64,000 nucleotides of DNA from Mycobacterium asiaticum DSM 44297 (GCF_000613245.1 NZ_HG964936.1:979127-1043126); one strand, 5' to 3'. Counted from the first letter of the stretch, positions 8,120 through 16,558 are shown. The notes: generated by a model from the sequence alone, not told the origin. Program-made: numbers and translations.

Positions 8120-9418
8120 TTACGCCGCGGTCAGTCGAACGGGTAGCCGGGTCGGTCCGCGCAGGGAGCTGTGGGTGGACCATGTCGTGGGGCCCGCGGG
8201 TGTGATCCGGCTGACGCGGGTGATGAGTTGTCGCAGTACGGCTTGTGCTTCCATGCGCGCCAGGGGTGCACCGAGGCACATGTGTGCGCCATAGCCGAAG
8301 GCAACGTGGGTGCGCGGGTTGCGGTCAGCGCGGTACTGGTCTGGTTCCTCAAATGCTGTTGGGTCGCGGTTGGCCGCTCCGAACGACAGGAGGACGCGTG
8401 AACCATTGGGAATGGTGACATCACCGACCTGATAGTCGGCGCGGGTGTAGCGGTAGAGATTCTGGATTGGGGTGGTGGTGCGGAGTTGTTCTTCGACGGC
8501 CAGCGGGACGAGATCGGGTTGGGCGCGGATCATTTCGTACTGATCGGGGTGATGGGCCAGAGTGTCGAACATGCCGCCGAGGAGGTTCGTCGTCGTCTCA
8601 TTTCCGGCGATGAGTAGATGGATTGCGATGAGCAGCAGTTGACGATCGGTGAGGCTGCCGTCGGTGTTGTGTGCCAGGAGTCGCCCGAGCACCGTGTTGG
8701 ATCCTTTGAGTTCCCCCGCGGTGAACTGCTTGACGAAGTAGCGCTGCAGCGCGGCCATGGCAGTCACGGACCGTGCAGCGCCGATCAGTCCGGGAAGTGT
8801 CGGGGTCACGTCCATGACTCCGACGCCGCGTTCGGACCATCGGCGGAAGTCGCCGACGTCATCGTTGGGTATGCCGAGGATCTGAGCTATCAGACGTATC
8901 GGCATCGGTATGGCTAACCGCCGCACGACATCACAGCCTGGATTGGCAAGTACGTCACCGACGAGCTCTTCGGCCAGCTGCTCGATCATGCCCTGCCAGG
9001 CGTTCATGGCTCCTTTGCTGAAGCCCGGCTGGACTTGTCTGCGCAGGCGCGCGTGCTCCTCGCCGTCGGTGAGCACGGCCAACGGCGCGGACATTCTCAG
9101 TCGGGTGACTCCTTGGGAGCTGGTGACCTGGTCGGTGTCGCGCAACGCGGCCCGCACGTCGTCGAGCCGACTGATGATGAAGGTGGCGCGCCGGGGGTTG
9201 TAGTGCACCCGTCCACCTCCATGTAGCGCCCGATAGGCGTCAAACGGTTGTGCAGCGGTGAGAGGATCTTGCGGGTCGTAGTCAGTGTTGATTGCGCCTG
9301 TCCACCCGGCGTAGCCGCGGCGGCGGGTCCGGACGGCGGCGGCCAGATTCATCCGCGCGGCGTGGCCAAGCAGTCGGGCGCCTTCTGCTGTTCCTTGGAA
9401 AGCCTGCTTCCCGGCCAT
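8120..9418 (-). CDS. Cytochrome P450
   Basis: A 432-residue heme monooxygenase with all key motifs: the I-helix oxygen motif AGNETT (residues 271-276), the K-helix ExxR (Glu310-Arg313), and heme-binding FGYGAHMCLG with the thiolate ligand Cys381. No membrane anchor is seen, so it is a soluble bacterial class needing a separate ferredoxin and reductase; none is adjacent. It is third in the operon after an SDR and a small membrane protein, starting 2 bases past the latter's stop. A TetR regulator is divergent from this operon. The CYP family number cannot be assigned by eye. Confidence 0.92.
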   Translation of the reverse strand: MAGKQAFQGTAEGARLLGHAARMNLAAAVRTRRRGYAGWTGAINTDYDPQDPLTAAQPFDAYRALHGGGRVHYNPRRATFIISRLDDVRAALRDTDQVTSSQGVTRLRMSAPLAVLTDGEEHARLRRQVQPGFSKGAMNAWQGMIEQLAEELVGDVLANPGCDVVRRLAIPMPIRLIAQILGIPNDDVGDFRRWSERGVGVMDVTPTLPGLIGAARSVTAMAALQRYFVKQFTAGELKGSNTVLGRLLAHNTDGSLTDRQLLLIAIHLLIAGNETTTNLLGGMFDTLAHHPDQYEMIRAQPDLVPLAVEEQLRTTTPIQNLYRYTRADYQVGDVTIPNGSRVLLSFGAANRDPTAFEEPDQYRADRNPRTHVAFGYGAHMCLGAPLARMEAQAVLRQLITRVSRITPAGPTTWSTHSSLRGPTRLPVRLTAA

Positions 9419-9420
9419 GC

Positions 9421-9735
9421 TTACCTATCCCACCCGCCACCGACGATTCGCCGCGACCGGAGCTGAGTCGTGGCGATGCAGGTCGTGAGGTAGGTGATGT
9501 AGCACAGCCCGAGTACGTGTGCGCGTCGTCGGGTGCGGGGATTGGCCGCCAGGGTTCCGAGGATCGTTTCGATGCCACCGTTGATGTAGGTGAAGGCACG
9601 CGCGTGGTGGGGGAAACCGAGGCGGTTGAACCGCTCGAACAGGCGCGGCGCCAAGAAGTGCGCCAGCCCGATGCTGATCGCGGCAGCCGCCTGCACGGGG
9701 CGGTTCTCTTGACGGCGGATACCGATGTCGGTCAC
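9421..9735 (-). CDS. Small membrane protein of the P450 operon
   Basis: A 104-residue protein with at least two hydrophobic stretches (residues ~15-32 and 72-90). It contains 'AHFLAPRLFERFNRLGFP' and 'YINGGIETILG', a layout seen in short actinobacterial membrane proteins next to redox genes. The GTG start overlaps the SDR stop by four bases (GTGA), so it is translationally coupled. No enzymatic motif was recognised. It could help anchor or deliver a hydrophobic substrate to the adjacent SDR and P450, which is a guess. Confidence 0.6.
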   Translation of the reverse strand: MTDIGIRRQENRPVQAAAAISIGLAHFLAPRLFERFNRLGFPHHARAFTYINGGIETILGTLAANPRTRRRAHVLGLCYITYLTTCIATTQLRSRRIVGGGWDR

Positions 9736-10613
9736 TGGTTTTCGTTTCTCGTCGAGCCGGAGATGGCGGCTAGCGCTTGACGCGCTGTCGCGAGTTTGGC
9801 TCTCGCTGTCATGGCTGCGAGAACTCCGCCGTCGCAGGCAATGTCAATGCCGGTGAGATAGCTGGCCTTGTCGCTCGCGCAGAATGCCAGTACTTCGGCG
9901 ACCTCTTCCGGCCTGCCGATACGCCGGAGCGCGGCCTGCTCGGCGATCGCTTTCGAGCCGGTTCGTTCCTCGAGTCTGCCCATAGCGGTGTCGATGGTGC
10001 CCGGCGACACCGAGACGATTCGTCCGCCGCGCCCTCCGAACTTGGCCGCCTGCGAGGAGCAATACCAGAGCACGAAATTCTTGCTGATCGAATAGGCGAA
10101 CCCGGGCCGCAATGCGGCCGGCACCACATTGCAGGCGGCGGTGATCTTCTTCATGAAGACGTCCCGGTCGTCTAGCGCATACCTGAAACGACGGTAGGGG
10201 GTGAGGGCTCGGGGAAACATGTGGGCCGCGACGGACGCCACGTTGACGATCGCGAATCCTTCCTCGATGGTCGGGTAGAACGCCTCGTTCACGTTGAGGG
10301 TGCCCAGCGCGTTGATGCGCATGATGCGTTCTGCCGATCCCATGCTGGGACTCACACCCGCGGCGTGGATGACCGACCTGACGACGCCGAATCCCATTGA
10401 CTGCTCGACCAACTCGGTGACGGACTGATCATTGGTGACGTCGACGACGACGGATTTGCACTCGGCGCCGGTGGCTTCCAGTTCCTTGCCCGCCGCGTCA
10501 AGACCGGCGCGACTGACATCGCAGAGCACGATCGAGTGGTCGCGTCCCAGCAGTTTCGCCGCCGCGAGCCCCATGCCTCCTGCGCCTCCGGTGACAACGC
10601 ACACTTCACGCAT
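9732..10613 (-). CDS. Short-chain dehydrogenase/reductase
   Basis: A 293-residue NAD(P)-dependent oxidoreductase. The N-terminal TGGAGGMG (residues 8-15) binds the cofactor, 'HAAGVS' replaces the usual NNAG, and the catalytic set is Ser127 ('NVASVAA'), Tyr174 and Lys178 (YSISK). The gap between catalytic Ser and Tyr is about 47 residues instead of the usual ~13, so there is an inserted substrate-loop segment (residues ~132-170). It is first gene of the operon with the small membrane protein and the P450, and divergent from the TetR gene at 10716. The likely substrate is a bulky alcohol or ketone, possibly steroid-like (inference). Confidence 0.85.
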   Translation of the reverse strand: MREVCVVTGGAGGMGLAAAKLLGRDHSIVLCDVSRAGLDAAGKELEATGAECKSVVVDVTNDQSVTELVEQSMGFGVVRSVIHAAGVSPSMGSAERIMRINALGTLNVNEAFYPTIEEGFAIVNVASVAAHMFPRALTPYRRFRYALDDRDVFMKKITAACNVVPAALRPGFAYSISKNFVLWYCSSQAAKFGGRGGRIVSVSPGTIDTAMGRLEERTGSKAIAEQAALRRIGRPEEVAEVLAFCASDKASYLTGIDIACDGGVLAAMTARAKLATARQALAAISGSTRNENQ

Positions 10614-10645
10614 CCGGCATCTCCTGGCGGCAGCAAATCAAATTC

Positions 10646-10662
10646 CGAGAGAGATTTTCTCG
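10646..10662. promoter_or_regulatory. Candidate TetR operator (CGAGA-N7-TCTCG)
   Basis: The inverted repeat CGAGA (10646-10650) and TCTCG (10658-10662) lies in the 102-bp gap between the divergent SDR operon and the TetR gene. Position and dyad shape suit TetR autoregulation, but the arms are short. Confidence 0.35.
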
Positions 10663-10715
10663 TAAATAGTGTCATACGGGCCCGCTGGTGTACAGGACGA
10701 CAGGCTTAGGGTCGT

Positions 10716-11321
10716 GTGGTGAGCCAACCCCGCCGAGGACGACCGCGAAGCGCCGCCGCGCACGAGGCGATTCTGGCGGCGACGCGCTCGCTGCTCGTCG
10801 ATGTCGGCTACGCCGGGGTGTCTATGGACAAGGTGGCCGCAGCAGCGGGAGTCGGCACGCAGACGGTGTATCGGCGCTGGCCGTCGAAAGCGCCCCTGGT
10901 GGCTGAAGCCGTCATGAACCAATACCCTCCGGGCGACTTCACATTGCCCGACACCGGCGATTGCGTCGATGATCTGCGGACTTGGATGCGCGAATACGCC
11001 GCACGCACGGCCGCCCCCGAGCATGCCGCACTGATCCGGGCCCTCGCCGCGGCGGCTGCCGAAGACCTAGACGACCGAGACAGCCTCTATCGGCAGCTCA
11101 CCGGTCGTATCCACCAAGGTGTCCAGGATCGGTTGCGACGAGGGATATCTCTGGGGCAGATCCAGTCCGACGCCGACATCGAGGCCGTCGCCGACGCGCT
11201 GATCGGAGCCATTCTGTATCGAATACTCAGCGCGACAACGCCGGTGAACGAAACATTGCTACGGTACGACGGGCTTATCAACACGTTGACAAATGGACTC
11301 ACTCCCCGCTGCACGCACTAA
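10716..11321 (+). CDS. TetR-family repressor
   Basis: A 201-residue regulator. 'RGRPRSAAAHEAILAATRSL' begins the DNA-binding domain and the helix-turn-helix is 'VSMDKVAAAAGVGTQTVYRRW' (residues ~36-56). The C-terminal half is a TetR ligand/dimer domain. GTG 10716 or GTG 10719 is the start; no strong ribosome site separates them. It is divergent from the SDR/membrane/P450 operon and probably represses it and itself until a ligand binds. The gene end is followed by 240 bp with a 9-bp tandem repeat. Confidence 0.85.
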   Translation: MVSQPRRGRPRSAAAHEAILAATRSLLVDVGYAGVSMDKVAAAAGVGTQTVYRRWPSKAPLVAEAVMNQYPPGDFTLPDTGDCVDDLRTWMREYAARTAAPEHAALIRALAAAAAEDLDDRDSLYRQLTGRIHQGVQDRLRRGISLGQIQSDADIEAVADALIGAILYRILSATTPVNETLLRYDGLINTLTNGLTPRCTH

Positions 11322-11482
11322 ACGAACGCTGGTCGCGCATTCCCCCGAACGTGCGCCTTACGTACGTCCGTGCGCCGGTTTTCATCCATATCCCACACGC
11401 TCGGCGAGCTATCCGCCGCCATCAACCGGTTGCTCCGACATTGTCGCGCAGAGCCGGGCACAGAGATGCATCATCCAGCGGG

Positions 11483-11545
11483 GTGACGGATGTGACCGAC
11501 ATGACGGATGTGACCGATGCGACGGATATGACGGATGTGACGCGT
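11483..11545. repeat. 9-bp tandem repeat, seven units
   Basis: Seven head-to-tail 9-mers related to GTGACSGAT: GTGACGGAT, GTGACCGAC, ATGACGGAT, GTGACCGAT, GCGACGGAT, ATGACGGAT, GTGACGCGT. The array lies between the TetR stop (11321) and the sigma factor stop (11563), i.e. 3' of both genes. The 9-bp unit keeps frame, and one plus-strand frame reads Thr-Asp-Val/Met repeats, but no supported gene uses it. It is a likely variable-number locus. Confidence 0.85.
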
Positions 11546-11562
11546 CCCGCCCGCCCAGACCC

Positions 11563-12345
11563 TCAGCCCGCCTCAGCGAAAGTCCGCCGCTCAGCGCCAT
11601 TGCGTAGTGTCTGCAACGCCTTGGCCAGCAGCCGGGACACGTGCATCTGCGAACACCCGATGCGCTCGGCAATCTCGCTCTGCGTGAGTTCGTCGAAGAA
11701 CCGGAGCTTGATCACGGTGCGTTCGCGCTCCGGCAATGCTGCAATCAGCGGCCGCGCCGTCTGCACACTCAGCACCTTCTCCAAACGCGCATCGACTCCA
11801 CCCATGGTGTCGGCAAGCGACCGGTGCTCGTCGTCCTCACCGCGCGGAGCGTCCATCGACAACACCGAGTAGTTGCTGCTCGCGATCATCGCGTCAACGA
11901 CCAAAGCGCGGTCGACACCCAAACGCTCGGCAATCTCAGAAGCATTCGGTGCCCGACGCAGTTGCCGCGTGAGATCGTTTGTCGCCGCGGTCAATTGCGC
12001 CTGGAGGTCCTTGATTCGCCGAGGCACCTTGACCGCCCACCCGTGGTCGCGGAAGTGACGACGCACCTCACCGGTGATGGTGGGAACGGCGAACGACAGG
12101 AATTCCGAACCATTCTCGACGTTGAAACGGTCGACCGCGTTCACCAGACCTATCCGCGCCACCTGGACCAGGTCCTCGAATGTTTCGCCGCGATCCCGGT
12201 ATCGACGGGCGATGTGATCGGCCAACGGCAAGCACCGCTCGATGATCAAGTCTCGTTGCCGCCGATAGGCGCGAGAATCGGGTTCAAGCTGCTGCAATGC
12301 CTGAAATAGGGGCGTTACGTCGGCATACTCACCCGTCGATCCCAC
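11563..12345 (-). CDS. SigF-family alternative sigma factor
   Basis: A 260-residue sigma-70 of the SigB/SigF stress type. Region 2 reads 'RCLPLADHIARRYRDRGE..DLVQVARIGLVNAVDRF' and 'FLSFAVPTITGEVRRHFRD', region 3 follows, and region 4 ends in 'LPERERTVIKLRFFDELTQSEIAERIGCSQMHVSRLL'. The match to mycobacterial SigF is clear, but there is no adjacent usfX/rsbW anti-sigma gene, so it is probably a SigF paralogue. GTG 12345 is used because GGAGGA lies 6 bases upstream. A SigF-type promoter lies 64 bases upstream, pointing to autoregulation. The phosphatase/anti-sigma-like protein and STAS protein at 16.6-21.1 kb may control it. Confidence 0.88.
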   Translation of the reverse strand: MGSTGEYADVTPLFQALQQLEPDSRAYRRQRDLIIERCLPLADHIARRYRDRGETFEDLVQVARIGLVNAVDRFNVENGSEFLSFAVPTITGEVRRHFRDHGWAVKVPRRIKDLQAQLTAATNDLTRQLRRAPNASEIAERLGVDRALVVDAMIASSNYSVLSMDAPRGEDDEHRSLADTMGGVDARLEKVLSVQTARPLIAALPERERTVIKLRFFDELTQSEIAERIGCSQMHVSRLLAKALQTLRNGAERRTFAEAG

Positions 12346-12408
12346 GATCAATCCTCCGGCCGTTATCAGTAAAAGGTCCGGGCTCTGATCTGAACTCGAC
12401 AGGTCCGT

Positions 12409-12434
12409 TTACCCCAGCAGCCCCTAAGCGAAAC
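12409..12434 (-). promoter_or_regulatory. SigF-type promoter upstream of the sigma gene
   Basis: On the minus strand GTTT (12434-12431), a 16-base spacer and GGGTAA (12414-12409) match the mycobacterial SigF pattern GTTT-N15-17-GGGTAw. It faces the sigma factor gene, with an mRNA leader of about 60 bases. This is a pattern match only. Confidence 0.55.
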
Positions 12435-12452
12435 GTGACCGGGCTTGGTCAC
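12435..12452. promoter_or_regulatory. Perfect inverted repeat GTGACC-N6-GGTCAC
   Basis: GTGACC (12435-12440) and GGTCAC (12447-12452) form a perfect dyad in the gap between the divergent sigma factor and flavin oxidase genes. It abuts the -35 element of the SigF-type promoter, so a bound protein could affect both genes. The binding factor is unknown. Confidence 0.4.
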
Positions 12453-12523
12453 GGTCGGCTAACGTCTGGCGACACGGGCCCCGCCGAGCGCATTTCGCCC
12501 ACCAAGCGGACCACAATGCGGGC

Positions 12524-13966
12524 ATGACGGTACCGCGCAAACCGCGCGAGATCTCGCGGCAGACGTTCTTGCGGGCTGCCGCCGGAGCGCTGGCCGCGGG
12601 CACGGTTTTCGGCACTGTGCGCGCCACCGCGGACCCAGCCACCTCCGGATGGAGTGGTCTCGCCATCGGCGGGCAGGTACTGACCCCCGGTGACGGTCAA
12701 TTCGCAACGGCCAAACAGGTTTTCAACACCAACTACAACGGATCGACCCCCGCCGCGGTGGTCGTCCCGACCTCGGCGGCGGATGTGCAGAAGGCCATGG
12801 CGTTCGCCGCCGCACGCAATCTCAAGGTCGCGCCGCGCAGCGGCGGGCATTCGTACGTGGGGGCGTCCACGCCCGACGGCGCGATGGTGCTCGACCTGCG
12901 CCAACTGCCCGGTGACATCAAGTACGACGCCGCCACCGGCCTCGTCACGGTCACTCCCGCGACCAGCCTGTACGCGGTGCACCAGGCATTGGCCGCGGCC
13001 GGGCGGGGGATTCCAACCGGCACCTGTCCGTCCGTTGGTGTTTCCGGACACGCCCTGGGCGGTGGCCTCGGCGCGCAATCCCGGCACGCCGGCCTGTTAT
13101 CCGACGCGCTCACCTCAGCATCGGTGGTACTGCCCGGTGGCCAGGCCGTCACCGCGTCGGCGAGCAGCCAACCCGACCTGTTCTGGGCGCTGCGCGGCGG
13201 CGGGGGAGGCAACTTCGGGGTGACGACCTCACTGACGTTCGCCACCTTCGCCACCAGCGATGTGGACGCCGTCAATCTCAATTTCCCCGCACAATCATTC
13301 GCCCAAGTACTCGTCGGCTGGCAGAACTGGCTGCGCACCGCCGACAAGAACAGCTGGGCACTAGCGGATGCCACCATCGACGGGATGGGCACGAGCTGCC
13401 GCATCCTGGCCACCTGCCCGGCCGGGTCGGGCGCCAGCGTGGAGAGCGCGATCGTGAAAACCGTTGGCTTGCAACCATCCGGGACCGAGCACCACACCTT
13501 CAACTACCTGGACCTGGTGCGGTATCTGGCCGTCAACAATCTCAACCCGTCGCCGCTGGGCTATGTCGGGGGATCCGACGTACTGCCGGTCATCAACGCG
13601 GCCGCCGCCCAGGGCATCGCCAAGGCGGTCGAGGCCTTTCCCCGTGAGGCGGGCAGGGGGCTGGTGATCATGCATGCGCTGGACGGCGCGCTGGCCTCGG
13701 TGGCACCTACGGCCACGGCCTTCCCCTGGCGGCAACAGGCCGCACTGGTGCAGTGGTACGTCGAGACGGGCTCGCCGTCGGCGGCCACCGGCTGGCTGAA
13801 CACCGCGCACCAAGCGGTGCGAGGGTCCTCGGTCGGCGGTTATGTGAACTACATCGAGGCCAATCAACCGGCGTCACGGTACTTCGGTTCGAACCTGGCC
13901 CGCCTCAGTGCGGTCCGCCAGAAGTACGATCCGAGCCGAATAATGTTCTCCAGCTTGAACTTCTGA
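12524..13966 (+). CDS. Exported bicovalent FAD oxidase (BBE-like)
   Basis: A 480-residue oxidase of the berberine-bridge/glucooligosaccharide-oxidase group, resembling M. tuberculosis Rv0063. The FAD-binding domain has 'RSGGHSY' with His109 and 'GTCPSVGVSGHALGGG' with Cys168, the two residues that bind FAD covalently in this group. The C-terminal 'VNYIEANQP..YFG..LARLSAVRQKYDP' is the BBE domain. The N-terminus 'SRQTFLRAAAGALAAGTVFG' looks like a Tat signal, but the twin arginine is Arg-Gln. It is divergent from the sigma factor. The substrate is probably a sugar or alcohol, unproven. Confidence 0.85.
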   Translation: MTVPRKPREISRQTFLRAAAGALAAGTVFGTVRATADPATSGWSGLAIGGQVLTPGDGQFATAKQVFNTNYNGSTPAAVVVPTSAADVQKAMAFAAARNLKVAPRSGGHSYVGASTPDGAMVLDLRQLPGDIKYDAATGLVTVTPATSLYAVHQALAAAGRGIPTGTCPSVGVSGHALGGGLGAQSRHAGLLSDALTSASVVLPGGQAVTASASSQPDLFWALRGGGGGNFGVTTSLTFATFATSDVDAVNLNFPAQSFAQVLVGWQNWLRTADKNSWALADATIDGMGTSCRILATCPAGSGASVESAIVKTVGLQPSGTEHHTFNYLDLVRYLAVNNLNPSPLGYVGGSDVLPVINAAAAQGIAKAVEAFPREAGRGLVIMHALDGALASVAPTATAFPWRQQAALVQWYVETGSPSAATGWLNTAHQAVRGSSVGGYVNYIEANQPASRYFGSNLARLSAVRQKYDPSRIMFSSLNF

Positions 13967-13977
13967 GCCAAATCCTG

Positions 13978-14640
13978 ATGACACACCCAATCCGACCGCC
14001 CTGGTACACCCACGTTTTCCCGCGCCTGCTGGTGGCCTTCGTGCTCGGTACCGCTGCTCTCGTCCTGATGGGATTGGTCGCCGGCTGGGAGTACGCGTCG
14101 AGCGCAGGTTGGATCGCCGCGGCCGGTGTCTATCTGGTCTGGACTTGGTTGGTTGTGTTGCCGATGGATGCCGACGAGACACGCGAGCACGTGCGCCCGG
14201 AGGCGCCGCCACGTCATTGGATGATCGACGCCGTCCTACTGACGGCGAGCGTGGCCAGTCTGGCCGGCGTCGCGCAATTGTTGGCCGCCGGCTCGAAGGC
14301 GGGGACAGAGAAGAACATCGCCGCCGGCGTCGGGGTGGTCAGCATCATCGCGGCGTGGTGCGTCGTCCACACCGTGTTCAGCCTCCGCTACGCCGATGTC
14401 TACTACTCGAACTCCGCGGGCGGAATCAATTTCGACGACACCGAAAATCCGCGGTTCTTCGACTTCTTCTATCTGGGATTTACCGTCGGCATGACGTACC
14501 AGGTCTCCGACACGAATCTGCAGACCGGCCAACTGCGCCGCATCGCGCTGGGCCAGGCCCTGCTGTCCTATCTTTTCGGCGCGGTGATCCTGGCCGTCAC
14601 AATCAATCTTGTTGTTGGGCTTGGAAATCCGCTGGGATGA
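13978..14640 (+). CDS. DUF1345 integral membrane protein
   Basis: A 220-residue protein with about five membrane helices (~17-37, 43-62, 82-100, 110-130, 190-215). The family block 'DFFYLGFTVGMTYQVSDTNL' followed by 'RRIALGQALLSYLFG' is the DUF1345 signature and resembles an ion-channel-like core. ATG 13978 is used; the open frame upstream runs through the oxidase gene. It begins 11 bases after the oxidase stop, so the two are likely co-transcribed. Molecular function is unknown. Confidence 0.8.
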   Translation: MTHPIRPPWYTHVFPRLLVAFVLGTAALVLMGLVAGWEYASSAGWIAAAGVYLVWTWLVVLPMDADETREHVRPEAPPRHWMIDAVLLTASVASLAGVAQLLAAGSKAGTEKNIAAGVGVVSIIAAWCVVHTVFSLRYADVYYSNSAGGINFDDTENPRFFDFFYLGFTVGMTYQVSDTNLQTGQLRRIALGQALLSYLFGAVILAVTINLVVGLGNPLG

Positions 14641-14656
14641 CGGTAAAGGAGCGCCC

Positions 14657-15054
14657 ATGACCGAGTCGGGCAGGGACCGCAGAGCCCGCAGGGCAGCGGT
14701 GGTCATCGAGCACATGCAGAGCGAGAACGTACAGCAGTGGGACCGCACCATGGCCACCTTCAGCCACCCCGCTACGAGCTTCCGGACGGCACGGTGTTCG
14801 ACGGCGCCGACGAGGTGATGCAGTACTGGCTCGACGGCCGCACCATGGTGCCGGACCAGACAAACGAACTCATCGAACTCACCCACCTCGACGACGGCGA
14901 CGTCCAGATCGAGTTCTGGCTGCGCGGCACCCCGGCCACGACCGGCGAGCCGTTCGAGGTCCGGCTCTGGGCCATTTTCGGCTTCGACGACGCCGACCTC
15001 ATCACCGGCGAGCGTGTGTACATGCAACCACCGGGGAACGCATCCCATGAATAA
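14657..15054 (+). pseudogene. Frameshifted SnoaL/NTF2-like protein gene
   Basis: Two open frames join into one NTF2-like protein of about 132 residues. The first part (ATG 14657, after GGTAAAGGAGCGCCC) ends in good sequence '..WDRTMATFSHP'. The family sequence then continues in the next frame as 'RYELPDGTVFDGADEVMQYW' through to the TGA at 15052-15054. Adding one C to the CCCC run at 14767-14770 restores a single frame. So it is a one-base deletion at a homopolymer: a recent pseudogene, phase variation, or a sequencing error. The intact protein would be a small cone-fold protein near the exported oxidase and DUF1345 gene. Confidence 0.75.
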
Positions 15055-15089
15055 GGTTTCTGATCGCTTGACGCCGGGAACGAGGACGT

Positions 15090-16547
15090 GTGCCTGACGA
15101 CCCCATCCGCAGCCTGATCCCCGCCCGCATCGACCGGTTGCCCTGGTCGCCCTTCCATACGCGCATGGTGGTGGCGCTCGGGGTGGCCTGGATACTCGAC
15201 GGGCTGGAGATCACCGTGGCCAGCGCGGTCGCCGACACCCTCACCCAGCCCGAAACCCTGCACCTGTCCTCGACGGCGGTCGGCTTCCTGGCCACCGTCT
15301 ACCTGGCTGGAGAGGTGATCGGCGCGCTGTTCTTCGGGCGCATGTCCGACAAGCTCGGCCGGCGGAACCTGTTCATGATCACCCTGGCCGTGTACCTGGT
15401 CGGCAGCGGCCTCACCGCCTTCACCCTGGGCAACAGCGCCGGTTGGCTTGTGTTCCTGTACATCACCCGGTTCATCGCGGGGACGGGCATCGGCGGCGAG
15501 TACGCGGCCATCAACTCAGCGATCGACGAGCTCATTCCGGCACGCTACCGCGGCCGCGTCGATATCGCGGTCAACGGGACCTACTGGGCGGGCGCGGTCC
15601 TCGGGACGTTGGGCACCTTTGTGTTTCTCAAGGTCATCGACCTGAGTCTGGGCTGGCGGCTGGCCTTCCTGATCGGCCCGGTGCTGGCGGTCGTCATCTT
15701 GCTGGTCCGGCGAAACCTGCCGGAAAGCCCCCGCTGGCAGGTGATGAACGGACGCACCGAACAGGCCGAGCGCACCATTTCCTACATCGAACAGGAGGTG
15801 CAGGCGACCGGGGCGACGCTGCCAGAGGTGGACAAATCCAAGGCCATATCGTTGCGGCCCGCCGAACAGATCGGTTACCTCGCGCTGACTCGGGTGCTGT
15901 TCCGCGACTACCCGAGCCGCGCTGTGCTGGGCGCCGCATTGATGATCAGCCAGTCGTTCCTCTACAACGCCATTTTCTTCACCTACACCCTGGTGCTGGG
16001 CAAGTTCTACGGCGTGCCGTCGGCATCGACGCCGCTCTACCTGATCGCATTCGCCGTTGGGAATTTGTTGGGACCGTTGACCATTGGTCACTTCTTCGAC
16101 ACCATCGGCCGCCGGAAGATGATCGCCGGCACCTACGGCCTGTCCGGGCTGCTACTCGCGATCAGCGCCGCACTGTTCCAAGCCGGGGTGCTCAACGCCA
16201 TCACCCAGACCATCGCTTGGTGCGTCATCTTCTACATCGCCTCGGCCGGGGCCAGCGCCGCATACCTCACCGTGAGCGAGATCTTCCCACTGGAGGTCCG
16301 CGCCAAGGCCATCGCGGTGTTCTTCGCGATCGCCCAATGTTTCGGCGCCCTCGGGCCCGTGATCTACGGCGCGCTCATCGGCGAGGCCGAACGGTCCCTG
16401 CCGCTGTTCCTCGGCTATCTGCTTGGGGCCGTGGTGATGATGGCCGGTGGTCTGGTCGCCTGGTTCCTGGCCGTCGACGCCGAAGGCAGGTCGCTGGAAG
16501 ACATCGCCACCCCTTTGTCGGCCAGCAACCAAGGTTCGACATACTAA
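15090..16547 (+). CDS. Major facilitator superfamily transporter
   Basis: A 485-residue, 12-helix permease of the sugar/aromatic-acid porter type. 'GRMSDKLGRRNLFM' is the cytoplasmic loop 2-3 signature, 'TRFIAGTGIGGEYAAINSAIDELIPARYRGR' is the helix 4-5 block, and 'PESPRW' follows helix 6. The second half repeats the loop motif as 'FDTIGRRKMIAGT'. The start is GTG 15090 after GGGAACGAGGAC. It is probably proton-coupled import or export of a small organic compound; the substrate is unknown. The end of the gene contains a SigF-type promoter facing the hybrid kinase. Confidence 0.88.
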   Translation: MPDDPIRSLIPARIDRLPWSPFHTRMVVALGVAWILDGLEITVASAVADTLTQPETLHLSSTAVGFLATVYLAGEVIGALFFGRMSDKLGRRNLFMITLAVYLVGSGLTAFTLGNSAGWLVFLYITRFIAGTGIGGEYAAINSAIDELIPARYRGRVDIAVNGTYWAGAVLGTLGTFVFLKVIDLSLGWRLAFLIGPVLAVVILLVRRNLPESPRWQVMNGRTEQAERTISYIEQEVQATGATLPEVDKSKAISLRPAEQIGYLALTRVLFRDYPSRAVLGAALMISQSFLYNAIFFTYTLVLGKFYGVPSASTPLYLIAFAVGNLLGPLTIGHFFDTIGRRKMIAGTYGLSGLLLAISAALFQAGVLNAITQTIAWCVIFYIASAGASAAYLTVSEIFPLEVRAKAIAVFFAIAQCFGALGPVIYGALIGEAERSLPLFLGYLLGAVVMMAGGLVAWFLAVDAEGRSLEDIATPLSASNQGSTY

Positions 16548-16558
16548 ATGCCGGGTAA
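16533..16558 (+). promoter_or_regulatory. SigF-type promoter upstream of the hybrid kinase
   Basis: GGTT (16533-16536), a 16-base spacer and GGGTAA (16553-16558) match the SigF pattern with one weak -35 base. It overlaps the last codons of the MFS gene and lies 70 bases before the hybrid kinase start. The core GGGTAAAC and the spacer length equal those of the promoter before the sigma gene. Confidence 0.45.

Noticed and set aside
11322..11482. Possible small gene after the TetR gene
   Set aside because: Open frames here are short, lack ribosome sites and run into the tandem repeat; no homology was recognised.
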